Assembly (NCBI GenBank): GCA_963702995.1
Contig: OY969783.1
Coordinates: 3,224,001-3,288,000, forward strand
Direction: 5' to 3'
Length of the DNA stretch: 64,000 nt
Source of the DNA: MFD04580-c1 sp963702995
GTDB lineage: Bacteria > Planctomycetota > Phycisphaerae > Tepidisphaerales > Tepidisphaeraceae
In this document: piece by piece, positions 56,143 through 63,726 of the stretch
Position numbering within the stretch: the stretch's first letter is position 1
Layout of the letters: each line of letters starts with the position of its first letter
Notes under the pieces: model-generated
What the model saw: the letters and a program-made list of their open reading frames with translations, nothing else
What the model was told of the DNA's origin: nothing
Databases searched by the model: none
Made by a program: the position numbers and the translations under genes

Positions 56143-57405
56143 TCACTCGTGCCGGAGCGCGTCGATCGGGTTGAGCCGCGCCGCCTTGATCGCGGGGAAG
56201 ATCCCGAAAATCAGCCCGACGGCCGCCGAGAACCCCAGCGACAGCGCGACCGCCCAGCCGGGGATCGCCGCCCGCTGCAGCTTCGCCGCCGGGATCAGCG
56301 ACAAGCCCCATGTGAGGCCTTGCCCGAAAAGCAAACCGATGAGCCCGCCAACCAGGCAGAGCATCATCGCCTCAATGAGGAACTGGAGCAAAATGGCCGA
56401 CGGCCGTGCGCCGACGGCCTTGCGGAGCCCGATCTCGCGGGTTCGCTCGGACACCGAGACCAGCATGATGTTCATGATCCCCACGCCCCCCACGACAAGC
56501 GAAATGCCGACGATCCCGGCCGCGACCGCCGTCATGGCGGCCGCCACAGACTTGAACTGCTCGACGAACGTCGCCAACGCCTCCACCTCAAAATTGTCCG
56601 GCTCCCCCACCCGGATATGCCGCCGGCCGCGCAGAAAGAAGATGATCTCCGCCTTCGCCTCCTCCGACACGTCGGGCGAGCGGCTGGCGGCGATAACTTC
56701 CATGCTCGAATTGCGCGCCTGGCTCGCGGTCTCGTAGGGAATAAAGACTTCGGCGAGGTTGGGCTCCTGCCCGAACATTGATGTGTCCGGCCGCGACTCG
56801 ATCAGGCCGACGACTGTGTACCGCCGGTCCCCGATCAGGATCGCCTGCCCGGCGGGGTCGCGGTCGAGCCCGAGCTTCTCCTGGGCCTTGTCGTTCACTA
56901 GGCAGACGGCCCGAGCCTCCGCGTTGTCGATCAGCGAGAACGTGCGGCCGACCGTCACGTACCGGTTCTCGATCGAGTGCCAGCTCGGGTCGATCCCCAG
57001 GACCCGCACGTCATTCTCAGAGTGCGAGCCGCGCGACACCGGCTTGGACATCGACCAGATGCGGGTGAACGCCCGAACCGACGGGCAATGCTCCAGCATC
57101 CCATCGAACTGGCCCGGGTGAAAGCTGATGTCAACCCCCCGCATCCGCCCGCTGCCGTACCCACGCTCCGGAAAGGAGGGGACGATGAAAATCTTATTGG
57201 TCCCAAAACTTTCGAAGGTGGCCAGCACGTTCGCCTTCAACCCCGTCAGCGCCGCCACGACCGTCGTCACCGAGGCGACCCCGATCACGATCCCAATCGT
57301 CGTCAGGATCGACCGAAGTTTGTTCGCCCAGATCTGCCCCAGCGCAAGGACCGCGCCCTGATACCCGAGGAAGACAAGCGAAATGACCGGCCGCAGTGGG
57401 TTCAT
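56143..57405 (-). CDS. MacB-like ABC transporter permease
   Basis: The membrane subunit of a MacB-type exporter, split from its ATPase. The MacB_PCD domain begins after helix 1 (RSILTTIGIVIGVASVTTVV, AALTGLKANVLATFESFGTN) and the FtsX domain contains IVGISLVVGGVGIMNIMLVS, VSERTREIGLRKAVGARPSA, and ends ARLNPIDALRHE. Four membrane helices, one N-terminal and three C-terminal, enclose a large periplasmic domain. The ATG at 57405 is preferred. It is preceded by the ATPase gene but separated by a family D inverted repeat (57465-57576). Substrate unknown. Confidence 0.93.
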   Translation of the reverse strand: MNPLRPVISLVFLGYQGAVLALGQIWANKLRSILTTIGIVIGVASVTTVVAALTGLKANVLATFESFGTNKIFIVPSFPERGYGSGRMRGVDISFHPGQFDGMLEHCPSVRAFTRIWSMSKPVSRGSHSENDVRVLGIDPSWHSIENRYVTVGRTFSLIDNAEARAVCLVNDKAQEKLGLDRDPAGQAILIGDRRYTVVGLIESRPDTSMFGQEPNLAEVFIPYETASQARNSSMEVIAASRSPDVSEEAKAEIIFFLRGRRHIRVGEPDNFEVEALATFVEQFKSVAAAMTAVAAGIVGISLVVGGVGIMNIMLVSVSERTREIGLRKAVGARPSAILLQFLIEAMMLCLVGGLIGLLFGQGLTWGLSLIPAAKLQRAAIPGWAVALSLGFSAAVGLIFGIFPAIKAARLNPIDALRHE

Positions 57406-57464
57406 AAAGAAAAGGCCGGAAACGTCCCGGCTGTGCACCAGCGAGCGCCTTGAAACGGCTCATA

Positions 57465-57576
57465 ACGAGCCGCGCCCGTCACGAAGCGGGCAGTCGCCGT
57501 GCTCGGCGACTGAGCCGTTCGATGGTCAGTCAAGCCCGCCCGCGACGGGCCCCGCTTCCTAACCGGCGCGGCTCGT
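57465..57576. repeat. Inverted repeat family D, copy 2
   Basis: Outer arms ACGAGCCGCGCCCGTCACG and the near-complementary CCGCTTCCTAACCGGCGCGG (continuing CTCGT) enclose the hairpin GGCAGTCGCCG/CGGCGACTG (57489-57512). The modules match the copy at 18037-18132. It lies inside the export operon, between the ATPase and permease genes. Confidence 0.82.
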
Positions 57577-57579
57577 AAA

Positions 57580-58290
57580 TCAGGCCCGCGGCCCGACCGA
57601 CACCTCGTCCGCCGCCGTCAACAGGTCCGACTGGACTCTTCCGTCGCGCATCCGGACCACCCGTTTCGCATGCCGCGCCACATCCGGCTCGTGCGTGACA
57701 AGGATGATCGTCTGCCCAGCGTGATGAAGCGCCTCGAACAGCCCCAGGATTTCGTCGCTCGTGCGGGAATCGAGGTTGCCCGTTGGCTCGTCGGCCAGCA
57801 GGATCGCCGGCTCGTTGATCAGCGCCCGGGCGATCGCCACCCGCTGCTTCTGGCCGCCGGAAAGCTGGCTGGGGCGGTGCGTCATTCGATCACCCAGGCC
57901 CACCCGCCGAAGCGCCTTTCCGGCCTTGCTCGCGCGGCCCCACCAGCCGTCGCGGGCGTAGAGCAGCGGAAGTTCGACGTTTCGGATGGCGGTCAGCCGC
58001 GGCATCAGTTCAAACGACTGGAACACGAAGCCGATCCGCTCGTTCCGCACCCGGGCCAGGGCGGCCGCCCCGAGCTTCGTGACGTCCTGGCCGTCCAACT
58101 CGTAGGTGCCGTGCGTCGGGCGGTCCAGGCACCCCAGGATGTTCATCAGCGTGCTCTTCCCCGAACCGCTGGCCCCCATGATCGCCACATATTCGTTTCG
58201 ATCGACTTCCAGGCTGACACCGTCGAGTGCGCGGATCTGCTCCTCACCGACAAGGTAATGCTTGGCGACGTTGAGGAGGCGGATCACCAT
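57580..58290 (-). CDS. MacB-like ABC transporter ATPase
   Basis: Powers the adjacent permease. It has all ABC motifs: Walker A MGASGSGKST, Q-loop VFQSFELMPR, signature LSGGQKQRVAIARAL, Walker B ILLADEPTGNLD and the switch His in VTHEPDVARHAKR. The start MVIRLLNVAKHYLVGEEQIR is normal for the LolD/MacB/FtsE-like MacEF class. 236 residues. The spacing to the adaptor gene is 48 bases. Confidence 0.94.
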   Translation of the reverse strand: MVIRLLNVAKHYLVGEEQIRALDGVSLEVDRNEYVAIMGASGSGKSTLMNILGCLDRPTHGTYELDGQDVTKLGAAALARVRNERIGFVFQSFELMPRLTAIRNVELPLLYARDGWWGRASKAGKALRRVGLGDRMTHRPSQLSGGQKQRVAIARALINEPAILLADEPTGNLDSRTSDEILGLFEALHHAGQTIILVTHEPDVARHAKRVVRMRDGRVQSDLLTAADEVSVGPRA

Positions 58291-58338
58291 GCGATCACAA
58301 CCTGAGCCCCCGACGCTGGCGCCCCGCGATCGGAATCT

Positions 58339-59778
58339 TTACTTGCCGGCCGACTCGACCTTCACCACTTGCCCGTCGGCCAGCGTGTCCAGCGTCTTGT
58401 AAGGCCCGACGACGATCGCTTCGCCCGGCTTCAGGCCCGATTTGATAAGCGTGTGCGTGTTGTCACTGGGCCCGACGGCGACCGGTGTCACCACCGTCTT
58501 GCCGCCGATTACGCGGTAGACGACGGTGACGATGTTCTTCCCCTTCTCAATCTCGGGGGCTTTGCGCACCGCCTCGGGCAGGCCGTCCACCGGCCGCCCG
58601 AGGACGGCCTGGCTCGGGATGCGGATCCCCTCATGGTGGCGGGTTTCGATGTCGGCGTCGGCGGACAAGCCCGACTGAACACGGCGGCCGCCGACGCTCT
58701 TGCCATCGAGAAGGATCTTGGCCTCGAAGTACTTGGTGAAATCCTTCTCGTTATCGAACCGAGCCAGGGCGACCGAATCCACAACGCCGTCGAAGACTTC
58801 CTCGCCGAACGCCTGAATGCGAACCTTCGCCTTCTGCCCGACCTGGACCTGGGCGATGGACGATTCGTCCACGCGGGCGACCATCAGCATCTGGGACAGG
58901 TCGGCGACTTCCATGATCGTCGTGCCCGGGCTGCTCTGGATCCCGGGGACGACCACCTCGCCGACTTCGGCCTTCAGCTTAATTACAGTCCCCTCGATCG
59001 GCGAGGTGATGACGGCGTACGAAAGGTCCTCCCGAGCCTTGGCGACATCGGCGGCGGCCGCGTCGAGCGTGTGCTTGATCGACTCGAGCCCCGCTCTCGA
59101 CGCGGCCAGGGTGTGACGCGCGGCGTCGAGCTGCGCGCGAAGCTCCTTGGCCTTCGCCTCAGCCGTCTCCAGGGCCGATTGGCTCACATCGTCGGAGGCG
59201 GCCAGGAGCTTCTGCCGCCGGTAGTCGTTCTCGGCGTCGGTCTGGGTCGCCAGCGCCGCTTCGATCTGCGCCTGCTGACCCAGGATCTGGGCCTCGGCGA
59301 CCCGGACCTGCGCCTCCTGGGCGGCATAGCGGGCCTCGGCGGAATTCATCGCCGCTTCCAGGTCCTTGGAATCCAGCCGGACCAGCACCGATTGCCGCGA
59401 AGGCTGCGTGGTGCCCGGCGGGCAGCGGGCGACATGGTCCCCCTCACCATGCGGCAACTCGACGACTCGGGCCGAGACCCTGGCGCTGATCGACACCTTG
59501 GTGCGCGGCTGCACCTCGCCGGGAACGCTGACCCGCTCCGTCAGCGTCCCCAGGGCGGCCGGCTCTGTGCGGACGGTCACGGTTTCAAGCTGTGCGGCCG
59601 CTCCGGCATGGCCGATCACCGCGCCGACGCCCACCACAGCGCCGAGCGTCCCGATGACCGACAACAAAATGATCAGGAAGAGCTTCAAAAGCCGCCGCCT
59701 CCATCCTTCGACAACACCATGCGCCGACGCCCCAGTGGAGCTTGCACCGGTCCATCGCCCGCCCTTCGATCCTGTCAC
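58339..59778 (-). CDS. MacA/HlyD-type periplasmic adaptor (membrane fusion protein)
   Basis: The adaptor that links the inner-membrane pump to TolC. An N-terminal transmembrane helix (LLKLFLIILLSVIGTLGAVV) is followed by TVRTEPAALGTLTERVSVPG, lipoyl half (VQPRTKVSISARVSARVVEL), a long coiled-coil hairpin (DLEAAMNSAEARYAAQEAQV to AKAREDLSYAVI), the second lipoyl half (SPIEGTVIKLKAEVGEVVVP) and beta-barrel region (LMVARVDESSIAQVQVGQKA). 479 residues. It is the first gene of the operon, so the promoter should lie just upstream, at 59779-59806. The cargo is unknown. Confidence 0.92.
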   Translation of the reverse strand: MTGSKGGRWTGASSTGASAHGVVEGWRRRLLKLFLIILLSVIGTLGAVVGVGAVIGHAGAAAQLETVTVRTEPAALGTLTERVSVPGEVQPRTKVSISARVSARVVELPHGEGDHVARCPPGTTQPSRQSVLVRLDSKDLEAAMNSAEARYAAQEAQVRVAEAQILGQQAQIEAALATQTDAENDYRRQKLLAASDDVSQSALETAEAKAKELRAQLDAARHTLAASRAGLESIKHTLDAAAADVAKAREDLSYAVITSPIEGTVIKLKAEVGEVVVPGIQSSPGTTIMEVADLSQMLMVARVDESSIAQVQVGQKAKVRIQAFGEEVFDGVVDSVALARFDNEKDFTKYFEAKILLDGKSVGGRRVQSGLSADADIETRHHEGIRIPSQAVLGRPVDGLPEAVRKAPEIEKGKNIVTVVYRVIGGKTVVTPVAVGPSDNTHTLIKSGLKPGEAIVVGPYKTLDTLADGQVVKVESAGK

Positions 59779-59806
59779 ATCGCAATCCGCCGGGAGCGCG
59801 CCGCGG

Positions 59807-60658
59807 CTACGGGGTTGCGGGGCCGAAGGCGTCGCGTAGGAAGCGAAAGCTCTTCTCCGCCGCCTCCTGCGGCCGCTCGGTTTCGGTGTACAACTCGACC
59901 GTGAGAAAGCGATCGTACCCGATCTTCTCCAGCGATCGGCGAAGAAGCGCCCAATCGAAAGTCCCCGCGCCGGGGATCGTATGGTAATGCTTGCGGCCGG
60001 GGAGGTCCTCCACGTGCAGGTTCCAGATGCGGCCGGCGAGCAGGTCGCACACCTCCGGCACCGATTCGCCCATCACCACGCTGTGACCGATGTCCAGATT
60101 GGCCCCGAAGCGGGGGGAGCCAAGGCGATCGACCCACTCCCGGAGCTCGGCGGCCCATTCGAGGAAGAGGCCCGGCTCGCACTCGATGCCGATGTTGATG
60201 CCGAGCGCTTCGGCGCGATCGAGGAGCGGCCGCATCGATTCGGCGAATTGACCGGCCGCCTTTGAGGGGGGCATGCCGCCCAGCGTGCGCCCGCTGGTGA
60301 TGCTGATGGCATCGGCGCCGATCGCTTTTGCGAAATCCAGCGTCTTGAGGATCATCGCCGTCCGGTCGGCCCGATAGGTCGCGTTGGGGCTGATGAGGCT
60401 TGGCTCGAAGTACGGTTCCGGCGGCGCGTGCCTCCAGTACCCGAAGGAGCAATTGCAATTGACGTTGCTAACGACCAGCCCCGTCTCGGCCCGGGCACGG
60501 ATGACTGAACCCGTCAGCTTCGCGTCGATCTCCGGCGGATAGGCATGGGGCGTGTCGGCGAGGATTTCGACCCCTTCGAAGCCGGCCCGGCGGATTCCCT
60601 TCATCGCTTCGATCAGGGGGTAGCGTGTGTATGCATTGGTGGAAAAGGCAAGCTTCAT
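59807..60658 (-). CDS. Sugar phosphate isomerase/epimerase-like TIM barrel
   Basis: A cytoplasmic xylose-isomerase-like TIM barrel (AP-endonuclease 2 fold). No signal peptide: the chain opens MKLAFSTNAYTRYPLIEAMK. Typical blocks are GFEGVEILADTPHAYPPEID, INIGIECEPGLFLEW (Glu ligand), FGANLDIGHSVVMGE (Asp/His), WNLHVEDLPGRKHYH (His, Asp) and FLTVELYTETERP (Glu). All metal-ligand positions of the family are present. The substrate cannot be read from sequence. The ATG at 60658 was preferred to one 13 codons upstream that gives an atypical start. Confidence 0.88.
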   Translation of the reverse strand: MKLAFSTNAYTRYPLIEAMKGIRRAGFEGVEILADTPHAYPPEIDAKLTGSVIRARAETGLVVSNVNCNCSFGYWRHAPPEPYFEPSLISPNATYRADRTAMILKTLDFAKAIGADAISITSGRTLGGMPPSKAAGQFAESMRPLLDRAEALGINIGIECEPGLFLEWAAELREWVDRLGSPRFGANLDIGHSVVMGESVPEVCDLLAGRIWNLHVEDLPGRKHYHTIPGAGTFDWALLRRSLEKIGYDRFLTVELYTETERPQEAAEKSFRFLRDAFGPATP

Positions 60659-60763
60659 CGCCGGAAGATGACGGCTGGAGCCTTGAAATTCAACCATCGC
60701 CCCAGCCGCGCCGGCGGGTTGGCGCGCCGGTCAGGCCTTGAGCGTCGCGCAAGACCCTGCGGC

Positions 60764-60967
60764 CTACGGTTGAACCATGTCGGCGGCGCATTCCTTCTCG
60801 GTATTGGCAAGTTCGGTGATCTGATCTTCCGGGATCGGCTGGCCGTCCGCGAACTCCCGAACGACGGCTTCGCCTTCATCGGCGATGAACTCCTGCTGGA
60901 TGCATGCCCCGGTTTCATTGTCGTAATGCTGCGCCACCCAGCCGCGAATCAATTTCATGTAGATCAT
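60764..60967 (-). CDS. Small acidic protein of unknown function
   Basis: A 67-residue protein, MIYMKLIRGWVAQHYDNETG onward, with a short aromatic N-terminal strand and an acidic C-terminal half (EFIADEGEAVVREFADGQPI). The start is supported by AAGGAG about eight bases upstream. I do not recognise a family. The fold is probably a small beta strand plus helices. It stands alone between the isomerase and DUF1501 genes, with a strong terminator on the far side. No function proposed. Confidence 0.6.
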   Translation of the reverse strand: MIYMKLIRGWVAQHYDNETGACIQQEFIADEGEAVVREFADGQPIPEDQITELANTEKECAADMVQP

Positions 60968-61103
60968 CGAACCGCTCCTTCCGCTGAACCTCGGCCCCTC
61001 ACAAGCCGTCCGCCACACCGACGCCTCATCGCCCCGAAACGCGCCCCTTAAGCCTACCTCCCAACCCGGCAAAAGGCACAACGCGCAACCCCCGCGAACC
61101 CGC

Positions 61104-61156
61104 AAAACACCTCCAGACCCCTTTTTTGCCCCCGAAAAGGGGTCTGGAGGTGTTTT
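61104..61156. terminator. Strong bidirectional intrinsic terminator
   Basis: A perfect 22-bp stem, AAAACACCTCCAGACCCCTT (continuing TT, 61104-61125) and AAAAGGGGTCTGGAGGTGTT (continuing TT, 61135-61156), with a nine-base loop. The outer A/T runs provide U-tracts in both directions. Placed between the divergent small acidic protein and DUF1501 genes, so it may block read-through from further upstream on either strand; its position upstream of two starts is unusual. Confidence 0.8.
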
Positions 61157-61268
61157 CTTCGGGACGGGCGGCGGGGAAGCGATTTGTGCTATAATCTGAA
61201 TGGTCGATGTCTGGCCGGTGCGGCCAGATCCAGGCGGTCTTGGTGGGCGGGTGCACAGGAACGTGCTT

Positions 61269-62801
61269 ATGGCGAACATGCTTGGATTGACGTCGGGGGT
61301 GTCGCGGCGCGACTTCTTGAAGACCGCGTCGGCGGCCGCACTGGCGGCGATGGCGGCGCCGGCGCCGCGGGCGTTTGGCGGGGAGGTCGGTCGCCCGGAG
61401 AAGATCGTTCCGACGGCCGACACCGTCATCGTCCTCTGGATGGCCGGCGGGATGGCGCATACCGACACGTTCGACCCCAAACGTTATGTCTCGTTCGAGA
61501 AAGGCGTTGAGGCGAAGTCGGTCCTCAGCACGTTCCCGTCGATCAATACCGCCGTGGATGGCGTGAAGCTGTCGCAGGGGTTGGAGAAGATCGCGTCGGT
61601 GCTCGATCGCGGCACGCTTCTCCGCTCGGTCGTGTCGGCGGACCTGGGCGTCATCCTCCACTCGCGGCATCAGTACCACTGGCACACCGGGTATGTCCCG
61701 CCGCAGAGCGTGGCGGCGCCGCATATCGGGTCGATGATGGCGCGCACCCTGGGCCCGCGGGACCCGGCCGTGCCGGCGTTCATCAACATCGGCCAGCGGT
61801 TCGACCTGGGCGAAGGGGACGAGCTGAAGGCGTTCACGACGGCCGGGTTCCTCGGCAGTGAGTATGGCCCGTTTAACATTCCTTTCCCTCAGGACGCGTC
61901 GAGCACGGTGCGGCCGCCGGCGGGGATGACGCCGGGCCGATTCGAGGACCGCAACCGTTTCTACAAGCGCATGCTGGAGGCGAGCCCCATCGGCCGCTAT
62001 GGGAGCGACTATCAGCGGGAGTCGTTCCTGCGGGCGATGGACAACGCCCACCGGCTGCTCAGTTCGTCAGCGGCCAAGGCGTTCGACTTGTCGCTGGAAC
62101 CGAAGGAGTCCACCGCGAAGTACTTGCCGGAGGGATTCGACACAGGCAAGCTGACGGCGGTCAAGACGGTTCGGGACGGGTCGTACGAGAAGCAGGTGGC
62201 AGGCCGCTTCGGGCTCGGTTGCCTCCTCGCCCGCCGACTGACCGAGGCGGGCGCCCGATTCATTGAAGTGACGACCGAGTACATCCCCTTCCTGAACTGG
62301 GACACGCACGAGAACGGCCACACCCGAATCGCCAGCATGAAGGCGATGATCGACGCCCCTGTCGCGCAGCTTGTCCTGGACCTGGAAGAACGCGGCCTGC
62401 TCGATCGAACGTTGATCGTACTGGCCAGCGAATTCACGCGCGACATGCTGATCGAAGGGGCCGACCCGAACAACCCGCTCAAGCGCGGCACCACCACCCC
62501 GCCGCAAAAAGTTGACGACATCAAGTTTTACGGAATGCACCGGCACTTCACCCAGGCCGGCAGCGCGCTGCTCTTCGGCGGCGGCATGAAAAAGGGGTAC
62601 GTCCACGGCGCGACGGCCGACGAGCGCCCCTGCAAGGTCATCACAGAACCGGTCCCGATCGAGGACCTCCACGCGACGATCTACCGCGCCGTCGGCATCT
62701 CCCCCAGACTCGCCTACGACGTCGAGCAACGCCCCTTCTACGCCACCAAGGACGGCAAAGGGAAGGCGGTGACGGAGGTCTTTTGCAAGGATGAAGGATG
62801 A
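61269..62801 (+). CDS. Tat-exported DUF1501 protein
   Basis: The DUF1501 family, a large planctomycete set of Tat-exported sulfatase/alkaline-phosphatase-like proteins. The Tat signal is SRRDFLKTASAAALAAMAAP. The core has VIVLWMAGGMAHTDTFDPKR (in place of the catalytic WLxGGxSHxDxxDPKP block), SHRHQYHWHTGY-like segment, and ITLASEFTRD-type late motif (TLIVLASEFTRDMLIEGADP). The C-terminus has VPIEDLHATIYRAVGIS. Start ATG 61269 has AGGAAC upstream and was preferred to TTG/GTG-type starts further 5'. 510 residues. The 3' end, CKDEG-stop, lies in a CTTCATC-type repeat. In many genomes it pairs with a DUF1549/DUF1553 protein; none is adjacent here. Confidence 0.9.
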   Translation: MANMLGLTSGVSRRDFLKTASAAALAAMAAPAPRAFGGEVGRPEKIVPTADTVIVLWMAGGMAHTDTFDPKRYVSFEKGVEAKSVLSTFPSINTAVDGVKLSQGLEKIASVLDRGTLLRSVVSADLGVILHSRHQYHWHTGYVPPQSVAAPHIGSMMARTLGPRDPAVPAFINIGQRFDLGEGDELKAFTTAGFLGSEYGPFNIPFPQDASSTVRPPAGMTPGRFEDRNRFYKRMLEASPIGRYGSDYQRESFLRAMDNAHRLLSSSAAKAFDLSLEPKESTAKYLPEGFDTGKLTAVKTVRDGSYEKQVAGRFGLGCLLARRLTEAGARFIEVTTEYIPFLNWDTHENGHTRIASMKAMIDAPVAQLVLDLEERGLLDRTLIVLASEFTRDMLIEGADPNNPLKRGTTTPPQKVDDIKFYGMHRHFTQAGSALLFGGGMKKGYVHGATADERPCKVITEPVPIEDLHATIYRAVGISPRLAYDVEQRPFYATKDGKGKAVTEVFCKDEG

Positions 62802-62883
62802 AGGTGAAGGATGAGGAAGGACAGAATCCGGGCCGCCCCTGCGACTTTCCCTCTTCATCCTTCGCCTTCATCCTTCATCCTTT
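62787..62883. repeat. Inverted repeat of ATGAAGG heptamers at DUF1501 3' end
   Basis: The left arm AAGGATGAAGGATGAAGGTG (continuing AAGGATGAGGAAGG) and the right arm CTCTTCATCCTTCGCCTTCA (continuing TCCTTCATCC) are reverse complements built of heptamers. The DUF1501 stop codon lies in the left arm. It could act as a terminator hairpin or be one more repeat family. Confidence 0.78.
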
Positions 62884-62913
62884 CTGCCTATCCTTCTCTT
62901 CCGGAGGTCTCCC

Positions 62914-63413
62914 TTGCACCTGATTGATGCGCCGACATGGCATTGATGTTGATCCGGCAGCATGGGCTCGTGGGATGGCAGTTTCGGTTCGACCACGCCC
63001 GGCGGCGGTTTGGGTGTTGCAAGCCGGCGTTGAAGCTCATCACGTTGTCGCGGCCGCTGACGCTGTTGAACCCGGAAGAGCAAGTGCGTGACACGATCCT
63101 TCACGAGATCGCGCACGCCTTGACGCCCGGCAACGGGCATGGCGCCAGATGGCGGTCCAAGTGCAAAGAACTGGGGGCGAAGCCAGCTCGCTGCTACACC
63201 GATGCGACGGTCGTCTCCCCGCCCCGACAGGCCGCCCGATACGAGTTCGGCTGCCGGGCGTGCGGCTGGTGGGTCGATCGGCGGCGTGTCACCTGGCGAC
63301 ACGCGGTCTGCAAGCGGTGCCGAACCCCGGTTGTCTACCGGGAGAAGCTGACGGGGCGCGTGTTTCAACTCGATGTCGCCCGCGGCCGCGGCGTGCCGCT
63401 CGAGCCGGCGTGA
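62914..63413 (+). CDS. SprT-like zinc metalloprotease/DNA-protein crosslink family, one probable frameshift
   Basis: A SprT/Spartan-like protein with the zinc motif DTILHEIAHALTPG (HExxH) and, further on, YEFGCRACGWWVDRR with KRCRTPVVY, a C-terminal zinc ribbon. GCCKPALKLITLSRPLTLLN, EEQVRDT is the usual SprT start of the core. Restoring one base at 62939-62940 joins LHLIDAPTW to ALMLIRQHGL, as in homologues, and lets the TTG at 62914, seven bases after GGAGG, serve as the start. Without that, ATG 62937 begins the protein. Eukaryotic Spartan degrades DNA-protein crosslinks; the bacterial role is uncertain. Confidence 0.83.
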
Positions 63414-63547
63414 GGAGGCTGGGCTCGGCGCCGACGGTCTCGATCATCAGCATCCATCGCGGCGGTGCGCGGTAGGTTGGTGCGCGACCGAGCCGTCTCC
63501 TTTGGCACGCGCCGGGCGCCCCGGAACGGGACCTCGGCAATCTTTGA

Positions 63548-63607
63548 GGGGGACGCCGACGTCCCCGGCGGCCGCAAGTTGAGCCGAGGAGGACGTCGGC
63601 ATTCCCC
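63548..63607. repeat. Inverted repeat family C, copy 3
   Basis: Left GGGGGACGCCGACGTCCCCG and right GAGGACGTCGGCATTCCCC, reverse complements with a few mismatches. Located in the ~310-base spacer between the SprT and UDP-sugar pyrophosphorylase genes, which otherwise shows no gene. Confidence 0.82.
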
Positions 63608-63726
63608 AGGTGACGATTTGACCTCGCCGGCCGGCATCGGCATTCCGGGGGGCGTTGAGGCCGGGGGGGCGTTGAGGGTTGCCATCCCCATGGGCTTCCG
63701 CTAAGACCGTCGGCGGGAGATGCACT

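Noticed and set aside
58369..59904. A 511-residue plus-strand frame opposite the MFP adaptor
   Set aside because: It is the complement of the coiled-coil region, rich in Asp/Arg/His, with no recognisable domain.
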